Positions 6,341 to 12,487 of a stretch of 14,648 bases of DNA are shown in pieces. The stretch's first letter is position 1. Every line of letters starts with the position of its first letter. Made by a program: the position numbers and the translations under genes. Source of the DNA: Candidatus Bipolaricaulota bacterium (GTDB lineage Bacteria > Bipolaricaulota > Bipolaricaulia > RBG-16-55-9); the NCBI GenBank assembly GCA_015487455.1, contig WFPR01000166.1, forward strand, positions 1 through 14,648, written 5' to 3'. Under the pieces are notes generated by a model that did no database searches, was not told the origin of the DNA, and saw only the letters and a list, made by a program, of their open reading frames with translations.

Positions 6341-6361
6341 GGGCCATGACCGCGATGTCAT
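6333..6361 (-). promoter_or_regulatory. serS promoter (minus strand)
   Basis: Read on the minus strand, ATGACA (6361-6356) is followed by a 17-base spacer and a perfect TATAAT (6338-6333). The -35 lies inside the first codons of rnpA. Transcription would start near 6326, leaving a leader of about 12 bases with no clear SD. Confidence 0.7.
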
Positions 6362-6777
6362 CGCCGTCCGCGCCGCCGGACCCGAAGGGGGGGAAGCGGT
6401 TCGGCTTGGGGCCGCGGTTCCGCCTGACCAAGCGGAGGGAGTTCGAGCGCGTCTATCGGGAGGGCGTGCTCGTCAAGGACGACTGCTTCCGGCTGTACGC
6501 CCTCCCCCGCGAGGGCCCTGAGCGGGAGCCCCGCCTGGGCCTCTCCGTCTCGAAGAAGCTAGGGAAGGCCGTCCGGCGGAACAAGCTGAAGCGCCGAATC
6601 CGCGAGTGGTTCCGCACCCACAAGGAGGCCGTCTGGGGCTTCGACGTCGTGGTGCAGGCCAAACCCCCGGCGGCCGAGCTCGACTTCCACGAGCTCCGTC
6701 GGCGGCTGGACGCCCTGGCCGCCCAGCTCCGCGCCCGGGCCCGGACCCGCGCCGACGCCCCCGAGCGCGGCCCTTAG
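6346..6777 (+). CDS. rnpA: Ribonuclease P protein component (143 aa)
   Basis: This is the protein subunit of RNase P, which binds the catalytic RNA and helps remove the 5' leader of pre-tRNAs. The family signature is clear: R26-L-T-K-R-R-E-F-E-R-V-Y-R-E-G at the start of the fold, R-L-G-L-S-V-S-K-K-L-G (63-73), and the RNR-type motif K-A-V-R-R-N-K-L-K-R-R-I-R-E (74-87). An extra ~25 residues precede the usual start, including Ser/Pro/Gly-rich sequence, reminiscent of N-terminally extended RnpA in Thermus. rpmH (ribosomal protein L34), the usual upstream neighbour, is absent and is not hidden in another frame here; serS is divergent instead. There is no SD. ATG 6346 is favoured because the -10 sits just upstream; ATG 6355 is possible. 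The C-terminus is Arg/Ala-rich. Confidence 0.93.
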   Translation: MTAMSSPSAPPDPKGGKRFGLGPRFRLTKRREFERVYREGVLVKDDCFRLYALPREGPEREPRLGLSVSKKLGKAVRRNKLKRRIREWFRTHKEAVWGFDVVVQAKPPAAELDFHELRRRLDALAAQLRARARTRADAPERGP

Positions 6778-6805
6778 CCCCTAGGTGCACAAACGTCCAC
6801 ATCGG

Positions 6806-6834
6806 TTGCGGGAGAACCGTTCGCGCGTTATACT
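6806..6834 (+). promoter_or_regulatory. Promoter of the greA-lysS operon
   Basis: TTGCGG at 6806-6811, a 17-base spacer and TATACT at 6829-6834 form a strong sigma-70-type promoter. Transcription would start near 6841, giving a leader of about 65 bases. CCTCCC at 6853-6858 in that leader could pair with GGGAGG (6893-6898) of the ribosome site. A small inverted repeat CGGTT/AACCG (6803-6819) overlaps the -35. Confidence 0.7.
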
Positions 6835-6905
6835 TCAAGGCTCCTTTCGCCCCCTCCCGCCCGCCGGGACGGTCGGCGAGACGAGATCCGAGGGGAGGCG
6901 GTCGT

Positions 6906-7400
6906 ATGGAGAACACCCACAACGGCGAGGAGATCCTGCTGACCCGCGAGGGCTACGAGCAGAAAAAGAAGCAGCTCGAGGAGTACCGCCACATCCTCTA
7001 CGAGGAGATCCCCAAGCGGCTCAAGATGGCCAAGGAGCACGGCGGGGAGCTGCGCGAGAACAAAGAGTATTTGGACGTCCAGGCCGAGAAGGAGTACTAC
7101 GAGGCGGAGGTGCGGCGGCTGGAGGAGCTGCTCGAGCGGGCCAAGATCATCGACGAGGAGCAGATCAGCACCAAGACCGTCGGGATCGGGAACCGGGTCA
7201 CGCTCAAGGATCTGGAGACGGGCGCGCAGGTCACCTTCGAGCTGGTGAGCCCCGCCGAGGTCGATCTGGAGGCGAACAAGATCTCCACCGAGTCCCCCCT
7301 GGGCCAGGCGCTCCTGGGCCGCAAGCGCGGCGAGGTGGTGGAGGTCGAGCTGCCGGGGCGCACGGTCCGCTACAAGATCGTCGGCATCCAGAGGGGCTAG
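6906..7400 (+). CDS. greA: Transcript cleavage / elongation factor GreA (164 aa)
   Basis: GreA enters the secondary channel of RNA polymerase and stimulates cleavage of backtracked RNA. An N-terminal coiled coil spans about residues 12-85 and a C-terminal FKBP-like domain about 88-163, with S-T-E-S-P-L-G-x-A-L-L-G-x-K-x-G near 127-142. The acidic tip reads G-G-E48-L-R-E51-N52-K-E-Y. In most GreA proteins the first acidic residue is Asp (D41 in E. coli, in G-D-L-x-E-N), so this is a conservative D-to-E change at a residue linked to Mg2+ coordination. Activity is likely but may be altered. ATG 6906 has GGAGG at 6894-6898. It is first in a run of five same-strand genes; a greA-lysS pairing is also common elsewhere. 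Confidence 0.94.
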   Translation: MENTHNGEEILLTREGYEQKKKQLEEYRHILYEEIPKRLKMAKEHGGELRENKEYLDVQAEKEYYEAEVRRLEELLERAKIIDEEQISTKTVGIGNRVTLKDLETGAQVTFELVSPAEVDLEANKISTESPLGQALLGRKRGEVVEVELPGRTVRYKIVGIQRG

Positions 7401-7413
7401 ACGCGCAGAGCGT

Positions 7414-7438
7414 GTAAGCGAGTAAGCGAGTAAAGCGA
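7414..7438 (+). repeat. Three tandem copies of GTAAGCGA before lysS
   Basis: GTAAGCGA occurs at 7414-7421 and 7422-7429, then GTAAAGCGA at 7430-7438, directly before the AAGGAG ribosome site. The array fills half of the greA-lysS spacer and sets the SD context of lysS. Confidence 0.7.
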
Positions 7439-7450
7439 AGGAGCCCGACG

Positions 7451-8935
7451 GTGGCCGAGGAGACGCTGCGCGAGGATCGCCTGCGCAAGCTGAGCGACCT
7501 GCGCGCCCGCGGGCTGGACCCCTACCGCCCCACCCGCTACGAGCGCACCCACCTCGCCCGGGAGCTGCACGAGGCGTTCGCCGGGCTTCAGGCGGGCGAG
7601 GAGGCGGCCGAACGCGTGCGGGTGGCCGGGCGCATCACCGCCCGCCGCGTGATGGGCGGCGTCTCGTTCTACGACCTGAGGGACGGGAGCGGGCGGATCC
7701 AGCTCTACGCGTCGCGGGACGCGCTCGGCCCCGAGCTCTACGAGCCCTTCGTCGACGATCTGGACATCGGGGACTTCGTCGGCGCCGAGGGGGTCGTGTT
7801 CCGCACCAAGCGGGGCGAGCTCTCCGTCAAGGTCGAGCGCTACGAGGTGCTGGCCAAGGCGCTCCGCCCGCTGCCCGAGAAGTGGCACGGCCTCAAGGAC
7901 GTCGAGACGCGCTACCGCCGACGGTATCTCGATCTGATCGCGAACGAGCGCTCCCGCCGGGTCTTCGAGACGCGCACCCAGATCATCCGCGCGATGCGGG
8001 CGTTCTTGGACGAGCGGGGCTTCCTGGAGGTCGAGACGCCCATCCTCCAGCCCGTCTACGGCGGCGGCGCCGCCCGCCCCTTCACGACCTACCACAACGA
8101 GCTGGAGCAGACCCTCTATCTGCGCATCGCCCCCGAGCTTTATCTGAAGCGCCTGATCATCGGGGGCTTCGAGCGCGTCTACGAGATCGGCAAGAACTTC
8201 AGGAACGAGGGGATCAGCACCCAGCACAACCCCGAGTTCACCATGATGGAGTGCTACCAAGCCTACGCGGACTATCGGGACATGATGGCCCTCATGGAGG
8301 AGATGGTCTACGCGATCGCGCGGGAGCTGGGGCGGGTCGAGCTGACGTACCAGGGGCACGAGATTGATTTAAAGCCGCCGTGGCGGCGGCTCACGGTGCG
8401 GGAGGCGCTCCTGGAGCACACGGGCCTCGACATCGAGGAGCATCGGACGCGGGAGGCGCTGTGGGCGGCGATTCAACGGCAGGGCCTGCGCGTGGACGAG
8501 CAGCCGACGTGGGGGAAGCTCGTGGACGAGCTGATCAGCGAGTACGTCGAGCCGAGGCTGATTCAGCCGACGTTCCTGATGGACTACCCGAAGGAGATCT
8601 CGCCCTTGGCGAAGGCGAAGCCCGACGCGCCTCATTTGGTCGAGCGCTTTGAGCCGTTCGTCGCGGGGCTGGAGCTGGGGAACGCCTTCAGCGAGCTGAA
8701 CGACCCCCTGGACCAGCGGGAGCGCTTCCTGAAGCAGGAGGAGCAGCGCCGCCGCGGGGACGAGGAGGCCCACCCCCTCGACGAGGACTTCCTGCAGGCG
8801 CTCGAGTACGGGATGCCGCCCACGGGTGGGCTGGGCGTCGGGGTCGACCGCCTGGTGATGCTGTTCACGGACTCGCCCTCGATCCGTGATGTCATTTTGT
8901 TCCCGGCGCTGCGGCCCAAGCGGGACGGCTCGTAA
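7451..8935 (+). CDS. lysS: Lysyl-tRNA synthetase, class II (494 aa)
   Basis: This enzyme charges tRNA-Lys. An N-terminal OB-fold anticodon-binding domain covers about residues 55-137 (V-R-V-A-G-R-I ... F-Y-D-L-R-D-G-S-G-R-I-Q-L). The class II catalytic domain follows: motif 1 near 178-200, motif 2 at 242-270 (R-V-Y-E-I-G-x-N-F-R-N-E-G, then H-N-P-E-F-T-M-M-E), and motif 3 at 458-476 (T-G-G-L-G-V-G-V-D-R-L-V-M-L). The length is usual for bacterial LysRS. The start is GTG 7451, with AAGGAG at 7438-7443 seven bases upstream. It is second in the greA operon. The TAA stop overlaps a possible ATG of the next frame, but that gene most likely starts at 8968. Confidence 0.97.
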   Translation: MAEETLREDRLRKLSDLRARGLDPYRPTRYERTHLARELHEAFAGLQAGEEAAERVRVAGRITARRVMGGVSFYDLRDGSGRIQLYASRDALGPELYEPFVDDLDIGDFVGAEGVVFRTKRGELSVKVERYEVLAKALRPLPEKWHGLKDVETRYRRRYLDLIANERSRRVFETRTQIIRAMRAFLDERGFLEVETPILQPVYGGGAARPFTTYHNELEQTLYLRIAPELYLKRLIIGGFERVYEIGKNFRNEGISTQHNPEFTMMECYQAYADYRDMMALMEEMVYAIARELGRVELTYQGHEIDLKPPWRRLTVREALLEHTGLDIEEHRTREALWAAIQRQGLRVDEQPTWGKLVDELISEYVEPRLIQPTFLMDYPKEISPLAKAKPDAPHLVERFEPFVAGLELGNAFSELNDPLDQRERFLKQEEQRRRGDEEAHPLDEDFLQALEYGMPPTGGLGVGVDRLVMLFTDSPSIRDVILFPALRPKRDGS

Positions 8936-8967
8936 TGGCTCAGGACTCGGATCAAGGAGGCCATCGC

Positions 8968-9414
8968 ATGGACACGACGGACAGGCGGGGACGCTTGAAG
9001 GGGATCGTTTGGGGGCTGACGGCGGCCTTGACCCTGGCGTTGGCGCTCACCCTGGCCGGGTGCGGCCCTCAAGAGCGGCAGGGGCAGCAAGCGCCGCCGG
9101 AGGCGCCCGAGCTGCCAAAGTGGGAGGAGTACGCGTACAAGGACAAGATCCAGCAGACGCTCTACGAGCTGGTCGCCTCCCGAGACCCGGAGGCCGCGGC
9201 GGAGCGGCTGGGGCTCGACGCGTACTGGATGGTCCGCGTCGTGCTCGTGTTGAAGGACGAGGAGGCGGAGCTGCCCGAGGGCGTCCTCATCTACGTCGAG
9301 CGGCGGGTCGGGAACGAGGTCCAGGCGCTCGTGCCCGTGGAGCAGCTGCTCAAGCTCGTGGAGCACCCTCAAGTGCAGTACGTCCGGGTGCCCGTCAAGC
9401 CCCGGAAGCTCTGA
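8968..9414 (+). CDS. Predicted lipoprotein of unknown function (148 aa)
   Basis: A signal peptide (positive N-terminus, hydrophobic residues about 12-30) ends in a lipobox L29-A-G-C32, so the mature protein would start at Cys32 and be lipid-anchored on the outer face of the membrane. A short Gln/Pro/Glu-rich linker (34-50) is followed by a compact domain at about 55-145. Its pattern, V-R-V-V-L-V-L then G-N-E-V-Q-A-L-V-P-V-E-Q-L-L-K-L and V-Q-Y-V-R-V-P, resembles small domains found ahead of secreted peptidases and repeats in several phyla. That resemblance is from memory and not a firm assignment. ATG 8968 is chosen because GGAGG at 8956-8960 lies 7 bases upstream; ATG 8935, overlapping the lysS stop, has no SD. 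It is co-oriented with lysS and meaB. Confidence 0.78.
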   Translation: MDTTDRRGRLKGIVWGLTAALTLALALTLAGCGPQERQGQQAPPEAPELPKWEEYAYKDKIQQTLYELVASRDPEAAAERLGLDAYWMVRVVLVLKDEEAELPEGVLIYVERRVGNEVQALVPVEQLLKLVEHPQVQYVRVPVKPRKL

Positions 9415-9474
9415 CGGCCCTGACGGCGAACGCCACGCGACCACGACCATAACGAACGAACGAGGGCCATGAGC

Positions 9475-10512
9475 ATGAGTGCGCAGCATCCCCCGCAGGC
9501 CCAGGCGGCGCCCTCGCCCTCGACTTCGCCCTTGGGGCTCGTCGAGCGGCTGTTTCAGGGTGACGTCCGCGCGCTGGCCCGGCTCCTCAGCCTCGTCGAG
9601 GACCGCGGGCCGGGCTACGAGCGCGTCCTCGACGCGGTGTTCCCGCACGCCCAGCGCGCGGACGCGTATCGCTTGGGGATCACGGGCCCGCCCGGCGCGG
9701 GGAAGAGCACCCTCGTCGACCGGCTCGTCCGGCGGTTCCGCCGGGAGGGGCTCCGGGTGGGCATCCTGGCCTGCGACCCGACGAGCCCGTTCACGGGCGG
9801 GGCGGTGCTCGGCGACCGCGTCCGCATGCAGAGCCTGAGGGACGACGAGGGGGTGTTCATCCGCAGCCTGGCCACCCGCGGGAGCCTGGGGGGCCTGGCG
9901 GCCGTGGCCCACGAGGCCGCGCTGCTCGTCGAGGCCGCCGGGTACGACGTCGTCGTCTTCGAGACGATCGGCGTCGGCCAGGTTGAAGTAGACGTGGTCG
10001 AGGCGGCCGACACGGTCGTCGTGGTGCTCACCCCCCAGTCGGGGGACGCCGTCCAGGCGCTCAAGGCGGGCCTGATGGAGATCGCGGACGTCTTCGTGGT
10101 CAACAAGGCGGACCAGGGCGGCGCCGACCGGGCCGTCCAAGCGCTGCAGCTCGCCCTCCGGCCCTTGCAAGATCAAGACGAGGAGGGCAAGAAGGCGTGG
10201 CGGCCGCCCATCCTGAAGCTCTCCGCGACCCGGGACGAGGGCGTCGAGGCGCTTAAGGCTGCGATCGAGGCGCATCGGGCCTTCATCAACGCGGAGGGGC
10301 TGAAGGCGCAAAAACGGCGGGCGCGCGTGGAGGCGCTGCTCCGGCGGGTGGTGGAGGAGGGGCTCCGTCAAGCGCTCTGGGGCGATCGAGGGGCGCTCAA
10401 GGCCCGCTGGGAGGAGGCCTTGCAGCAGGTGCTCCAGGGCGCGCGCGGCCCCTTCGCGGCCGCCGAGGCGCTGCTCCGGGAGCTGCTCAAGGCGCGCCTC
10501 GAGGTGCCCTAA
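9475..10512 (+). CDS. meaB: MeaB/ArgK-type G3E GTPase (345 aa)
   Basis: This is a G3E P-loop GTPase that acts as chaperone for adenosylcobalamin-dependent methylmalonyl-CoA mutase, guarding cofactor loading. Motifs: Walker A G71-P-P-G-A-G-K-S-T79; A-C-D101-P-T-S-P-F-T-G-G-A-V-L-G-D-R-V-R-M; F-E-T-I-G-V-G-Q (162-169); base-recognition N210-K-A-D213; and L-S-A-T (249-252). The C-terminal helical dimerisation arm is present. The length is normal. GAGGG at 9462-9466 is 8 bases before ATG 9475 but only 2 before ATG 9469, so 9475 is preferred, although the two differ by only two residues. No mutase gene lies in this window, so the partner must be elsewhere. It could serve a related B12 mutase (isobutyryl- or ethylmalonyl-CoA), which motifs alone cannot decide. 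Confidence 0.92.
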   Translation: MSAQHPPQAQAAPSPSTSPLGLVERLFQGDVRALARLLSLVEDRGPGYERVLDAVFPHAQRADAYRLGITGPPGAGKSTLVDRLVRRFRREGLRVGILACDPTSPFTGGAVLGDRVRMQSLRDDEGVFIRSLATRGSLGGLAAVAHEAALLVEAAGYDVVVFETIGVGQVEVDVVEAADTVVVVLTPQSGDAVQALKAGLMEIADVFVVNKADQGGADRAVQALQLALRPLQDQDEEGKKAWRPPILKLSATRDEGVEALKAAIEAHRAFINAEGLKAQKRRARVEALLRRVVEEGLRQALWGDRGALKARWEEALQQVLQGARGPFAAAEALLRELLKARLEVP

Positions 10513-10551
10513 GCACCCACACCCAAACGGGACGAGCGCGCGAGGGACAGT

Positions 10552-12273
10552 ATGGCCGACGTTCAGGATTTAAAGCGTCTGTTGAGCCGCCTGGACGGCC
10601 GCGGCTACAAGGCGTACAAGGAGCTTCAGGGGCGGCGGTTCGACTTCCCGACGTTCACGCTGGTCGTCGATCACGTGCAGGGCGACCCGTTCGCGCCGCC
10701 GAGCCGCCTGCGCGTCCTCGTGCCCCAGGAGGTCGCGCGGTTCCCCAGGGCGCTGTACGGCTCGAAGAGCCGGGAGGTCGCGCTGCGGGACGCGCTCACC
10801 CGGGAGGTCGACCGGGCGCTGAGGGCGGTCAGCGGGCGGCGGGGGACGGGGCGGAGCGGCCTGTTGGCGATCGACCGCCCCGGCCAGCAGGTGCTGGAAC
10901 GCACCTCCGTGTTCATCGACGACGAGCGGGTCGAGGTGCGGTTCGTGGCCGGGCTGCCCGCCCGCGGGCGGACCGTCCTGGGGCGCGAGGCGATCGCGAT
11001 GCTCTGCGACGACCTCCCCCGGGTCGTCGAGCGGGCGCTCTTCTATGAGCATCTGGACGCCGACGCGCTGCGCCGCCACGTCGAGACGGCCGAGGACGCG
11101 GACTGGCTGCGCGCGCGGCTCGAGGGGCTGGGGCTGGTCGCCTTCGTGGCCGACGGCTCCGTGCTGCCGCGACGGAGCGGGGTGGACGACCGCCCGATGG
11201 TCGAGGGGGCGGTGCCCTTCCGCGCGCCCGCCTCGCTGCGCGTGGAGGTCGAGCTGCCCAACGCCGGGCGGGTGACCGGGATGGGCGTCCCCAAGGGGGT
11301 CACGCTCATCGTGGGCGGCGGCTACCACGGGAAGTCGACGCTCCTCCGGGCGCTCGAATTGGGCGTTTATAATCACATCCCCGGCGACGGGCGCGAGCGG
11401 GTCGTCACGGACGCCGGGGCCGTCAAGGTCCGCGCGGAGGACGGGCGGCGCGTGGCCTGCGTGGACATCTCGCCGTTCATCGCCGACCTGCCGCGGGGGC
11501 GCTCGACGACGTGCTTCTCGACGGACGACGCGAGCGGCTCGACCAGCCAGGCGGCCAACATCATGGAGGCGCTCGAGGCGGGCGCCCGCGTCCTCCTCCT
11601 CGACGAGGACACCTCGGCCACCAACTTCATGATCCGCGACCGCCGCATGCAGGCGCTGATCGCCAAGGAGCACGAGCCGATCACGCCCTTCCTCGACAAG
11701 GTGCGGCCGCTCTACCGCGACCACGGCGTCTCGACGGTGCTCGTGATGGGCGGGAGCGGCGACTACTTCGACGTGGCCGACACCGTGATCGCGATGATCG
11801 AGTTCGTGCCCCACGACGTCACGGCTCAGGCGAAGGCCATCGCCCAAGCGTACAGGACGGAGCGGAGGCCCGAGGGCGGCGAGCGCTTCGGGCGGATCAC
11901 GCCCCGGGTCCCGCTCCCCGAGAGCGTCGACCCGAGCAAGGGCCGCAAGGCCGTCAAGCTCAAGGTCCACGACGTCGAGGAGATCGCCTTCGGGGCCGAA
12001 GAGATCGATCTATCGGCCGTGGAGCAGATCGTGCACCCGAGCCAGACGCGGGCGATCGCGCGGGCGCTCGTCCACGCCCGGCGGCGCTACATCGACGGGC
12101 GCCGGACGATCCCCGAGATTCTGGACGCCGTGATGCGGGACCTCGACGAACAAGGGCTGGACGTGCTCTCGCCGAGCCCGCTGGGGGACCTGGCGCGGTT
12201 CCGGCGGTACGAGCTGGCCGCGGCCCTCAACCGCCTGCGCACCCTGGAAGTCCGCCAGAAGAGGAGCGCGTGA
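10552..12273 (+). CDS. ABC-class ATPase of the PF09818 / MRB1590-like family (573 aa)
   Basis: This belongs to the 'predicted ATPase of the ABC class' family, often misnamed isopentenyl-diphosphate isomerase. The one structurally known relative I recall, trypanosome MRB1590, is an RNA-editing-associated RNA-binding dimer. Residues 1-235 form the family N-terminal region (opening L-x-x-L-D-G-R-G-Y-K-A-Y-K). The ATPase core carries Walker A G255-G-G-Y-H-G-K-S-T263, a signature-like S-T-D-D-A-S-G-S-T-S-Q-A-A-N (323-336), Walker B R-V-L-L-L-D-E-D-T-S-A (346-356) and a late H-P-S-Q-T-R-A-I-A-R-A (495-505). It has no membrane segment and no transporter partner, so it is cytosolic and not a transporter. 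It is the last gene of the greA operon, starting at ATG 10552 with GAGGG at 10542-10546. Its role in bacteria is unknown; the RNA-rich context is suggestive only. Confidence 0.88.
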   Translation: MADVQDLKRLLSRLDGRGYKAYKELQGRRFDFPTFTLVVDHVQGDPFAPPSRLRVLVPQEVARFPRALYGSKSREVALRDALTREVDRALRAVSGRRGTGRSGLLAIDRPGQQVLERTSVFIDDERVEVRFVAGLPARGRTVLGREAIAMLCDDLPRVVERALFYEHLDADALRRHVETAEDADWLRARLEGLGLVAFVADGSVLPRRSGVDDRPMVEGAVPFRAPASLRVEVELPNAGRVTGMGVPKGVTLIVGGGYHGKSTLLRALELGVYNHIPGDGRERVVTDAGAVKVRAEDGRRVACVDISPFIADLPRGRSTTCFSTDDASGSTSQAANIMEALEAGARVLLLDEDTSATNFMIRDRRMQALIAKEHEPITPFLDKVRPLYRDHGVSTVLVMGGSGDYFDVADTVIAMIEFVPHDVTAQAKAIAQAYRTERRPEGGERFGRITPRVPLPESVDPSKGRKAVKLKVHDVEEIAFGAEEIDLSAVEQIVHPSQTRAIARALVHARRRYIDGRRTIPEILDAVMRDLDEQGLDVLSPSPLGDLARFRRYELAAALNRLRTLEVRQKRSA

Positions 12274-12427
12274 GCCGCGCCCGGGGGCTCTGCGGCGAAT
12301 TCGTGGCGCAGCGCGGCGCCGCGGGCGCGGGGTGGCCGATGGATGAGGGAGTTCTCAGCCTGCCGCTTGCGCTTGCGCCCGCGCTCCGCGCTCACAACCC
12401 GTCCCCGGGCGCGGCTCGCCCTCTATA

Positions 12428-12474
12428 CCCGCCGGGGCGGGAAACGTTTCGTTCGTCGCTCGCCCCTGCGAGCG
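12428..12474. terminator. Two hairpins between convergent genes, possible bidirectional terminator
   Basis: CCCGC-CGGG-GCGGG (12428-12441) and CGCTCGC-CCCT-GCGAGCG (12457-12474, perfect 7-bp stem) lie in the 214-base gap between the ATPase gene and thiI. They would end both transcripts. Neither is followed by a good T-run on either strand, so the termination mechanism is uncertain. The remainder of the gap (12274-12427) is GC-rich with no gene I can support. Confidence 0.5.
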
Positions 12475-12487
12475 GGTTGGGCGAAGC

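Noticed and set aside
6315..6431. A longer serS protein using upstream in-frame starts
   Set aside because: The extension would overlap rnpA and lie upstream of the TATAAT promoter. The M-L-D-L-K start at 6314 matches the family.
6346..6777. rpmH (L34) overlapping rnpA in another frame, as in Thermus
   Set aside because: No frame on either strand shows the short, basic L34 sequence.
8632..10371. A 579-codon open frame on the minus strand antisense to lysS, the lipoprotein gene and meaB
   Set aside because: It runs through three well-supported genes, has Arg/Leu/Pro/His-heavy low-complexity composition and matches no motif. Long antisense frames are expected at this G+C.
10570..11970. A 466-codon minus-strand frame antisense to the ABC-class ATPase
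   Set aside because: It is the shadow of a strongly supported gene, with no domain, no ribosome site and biased composition.
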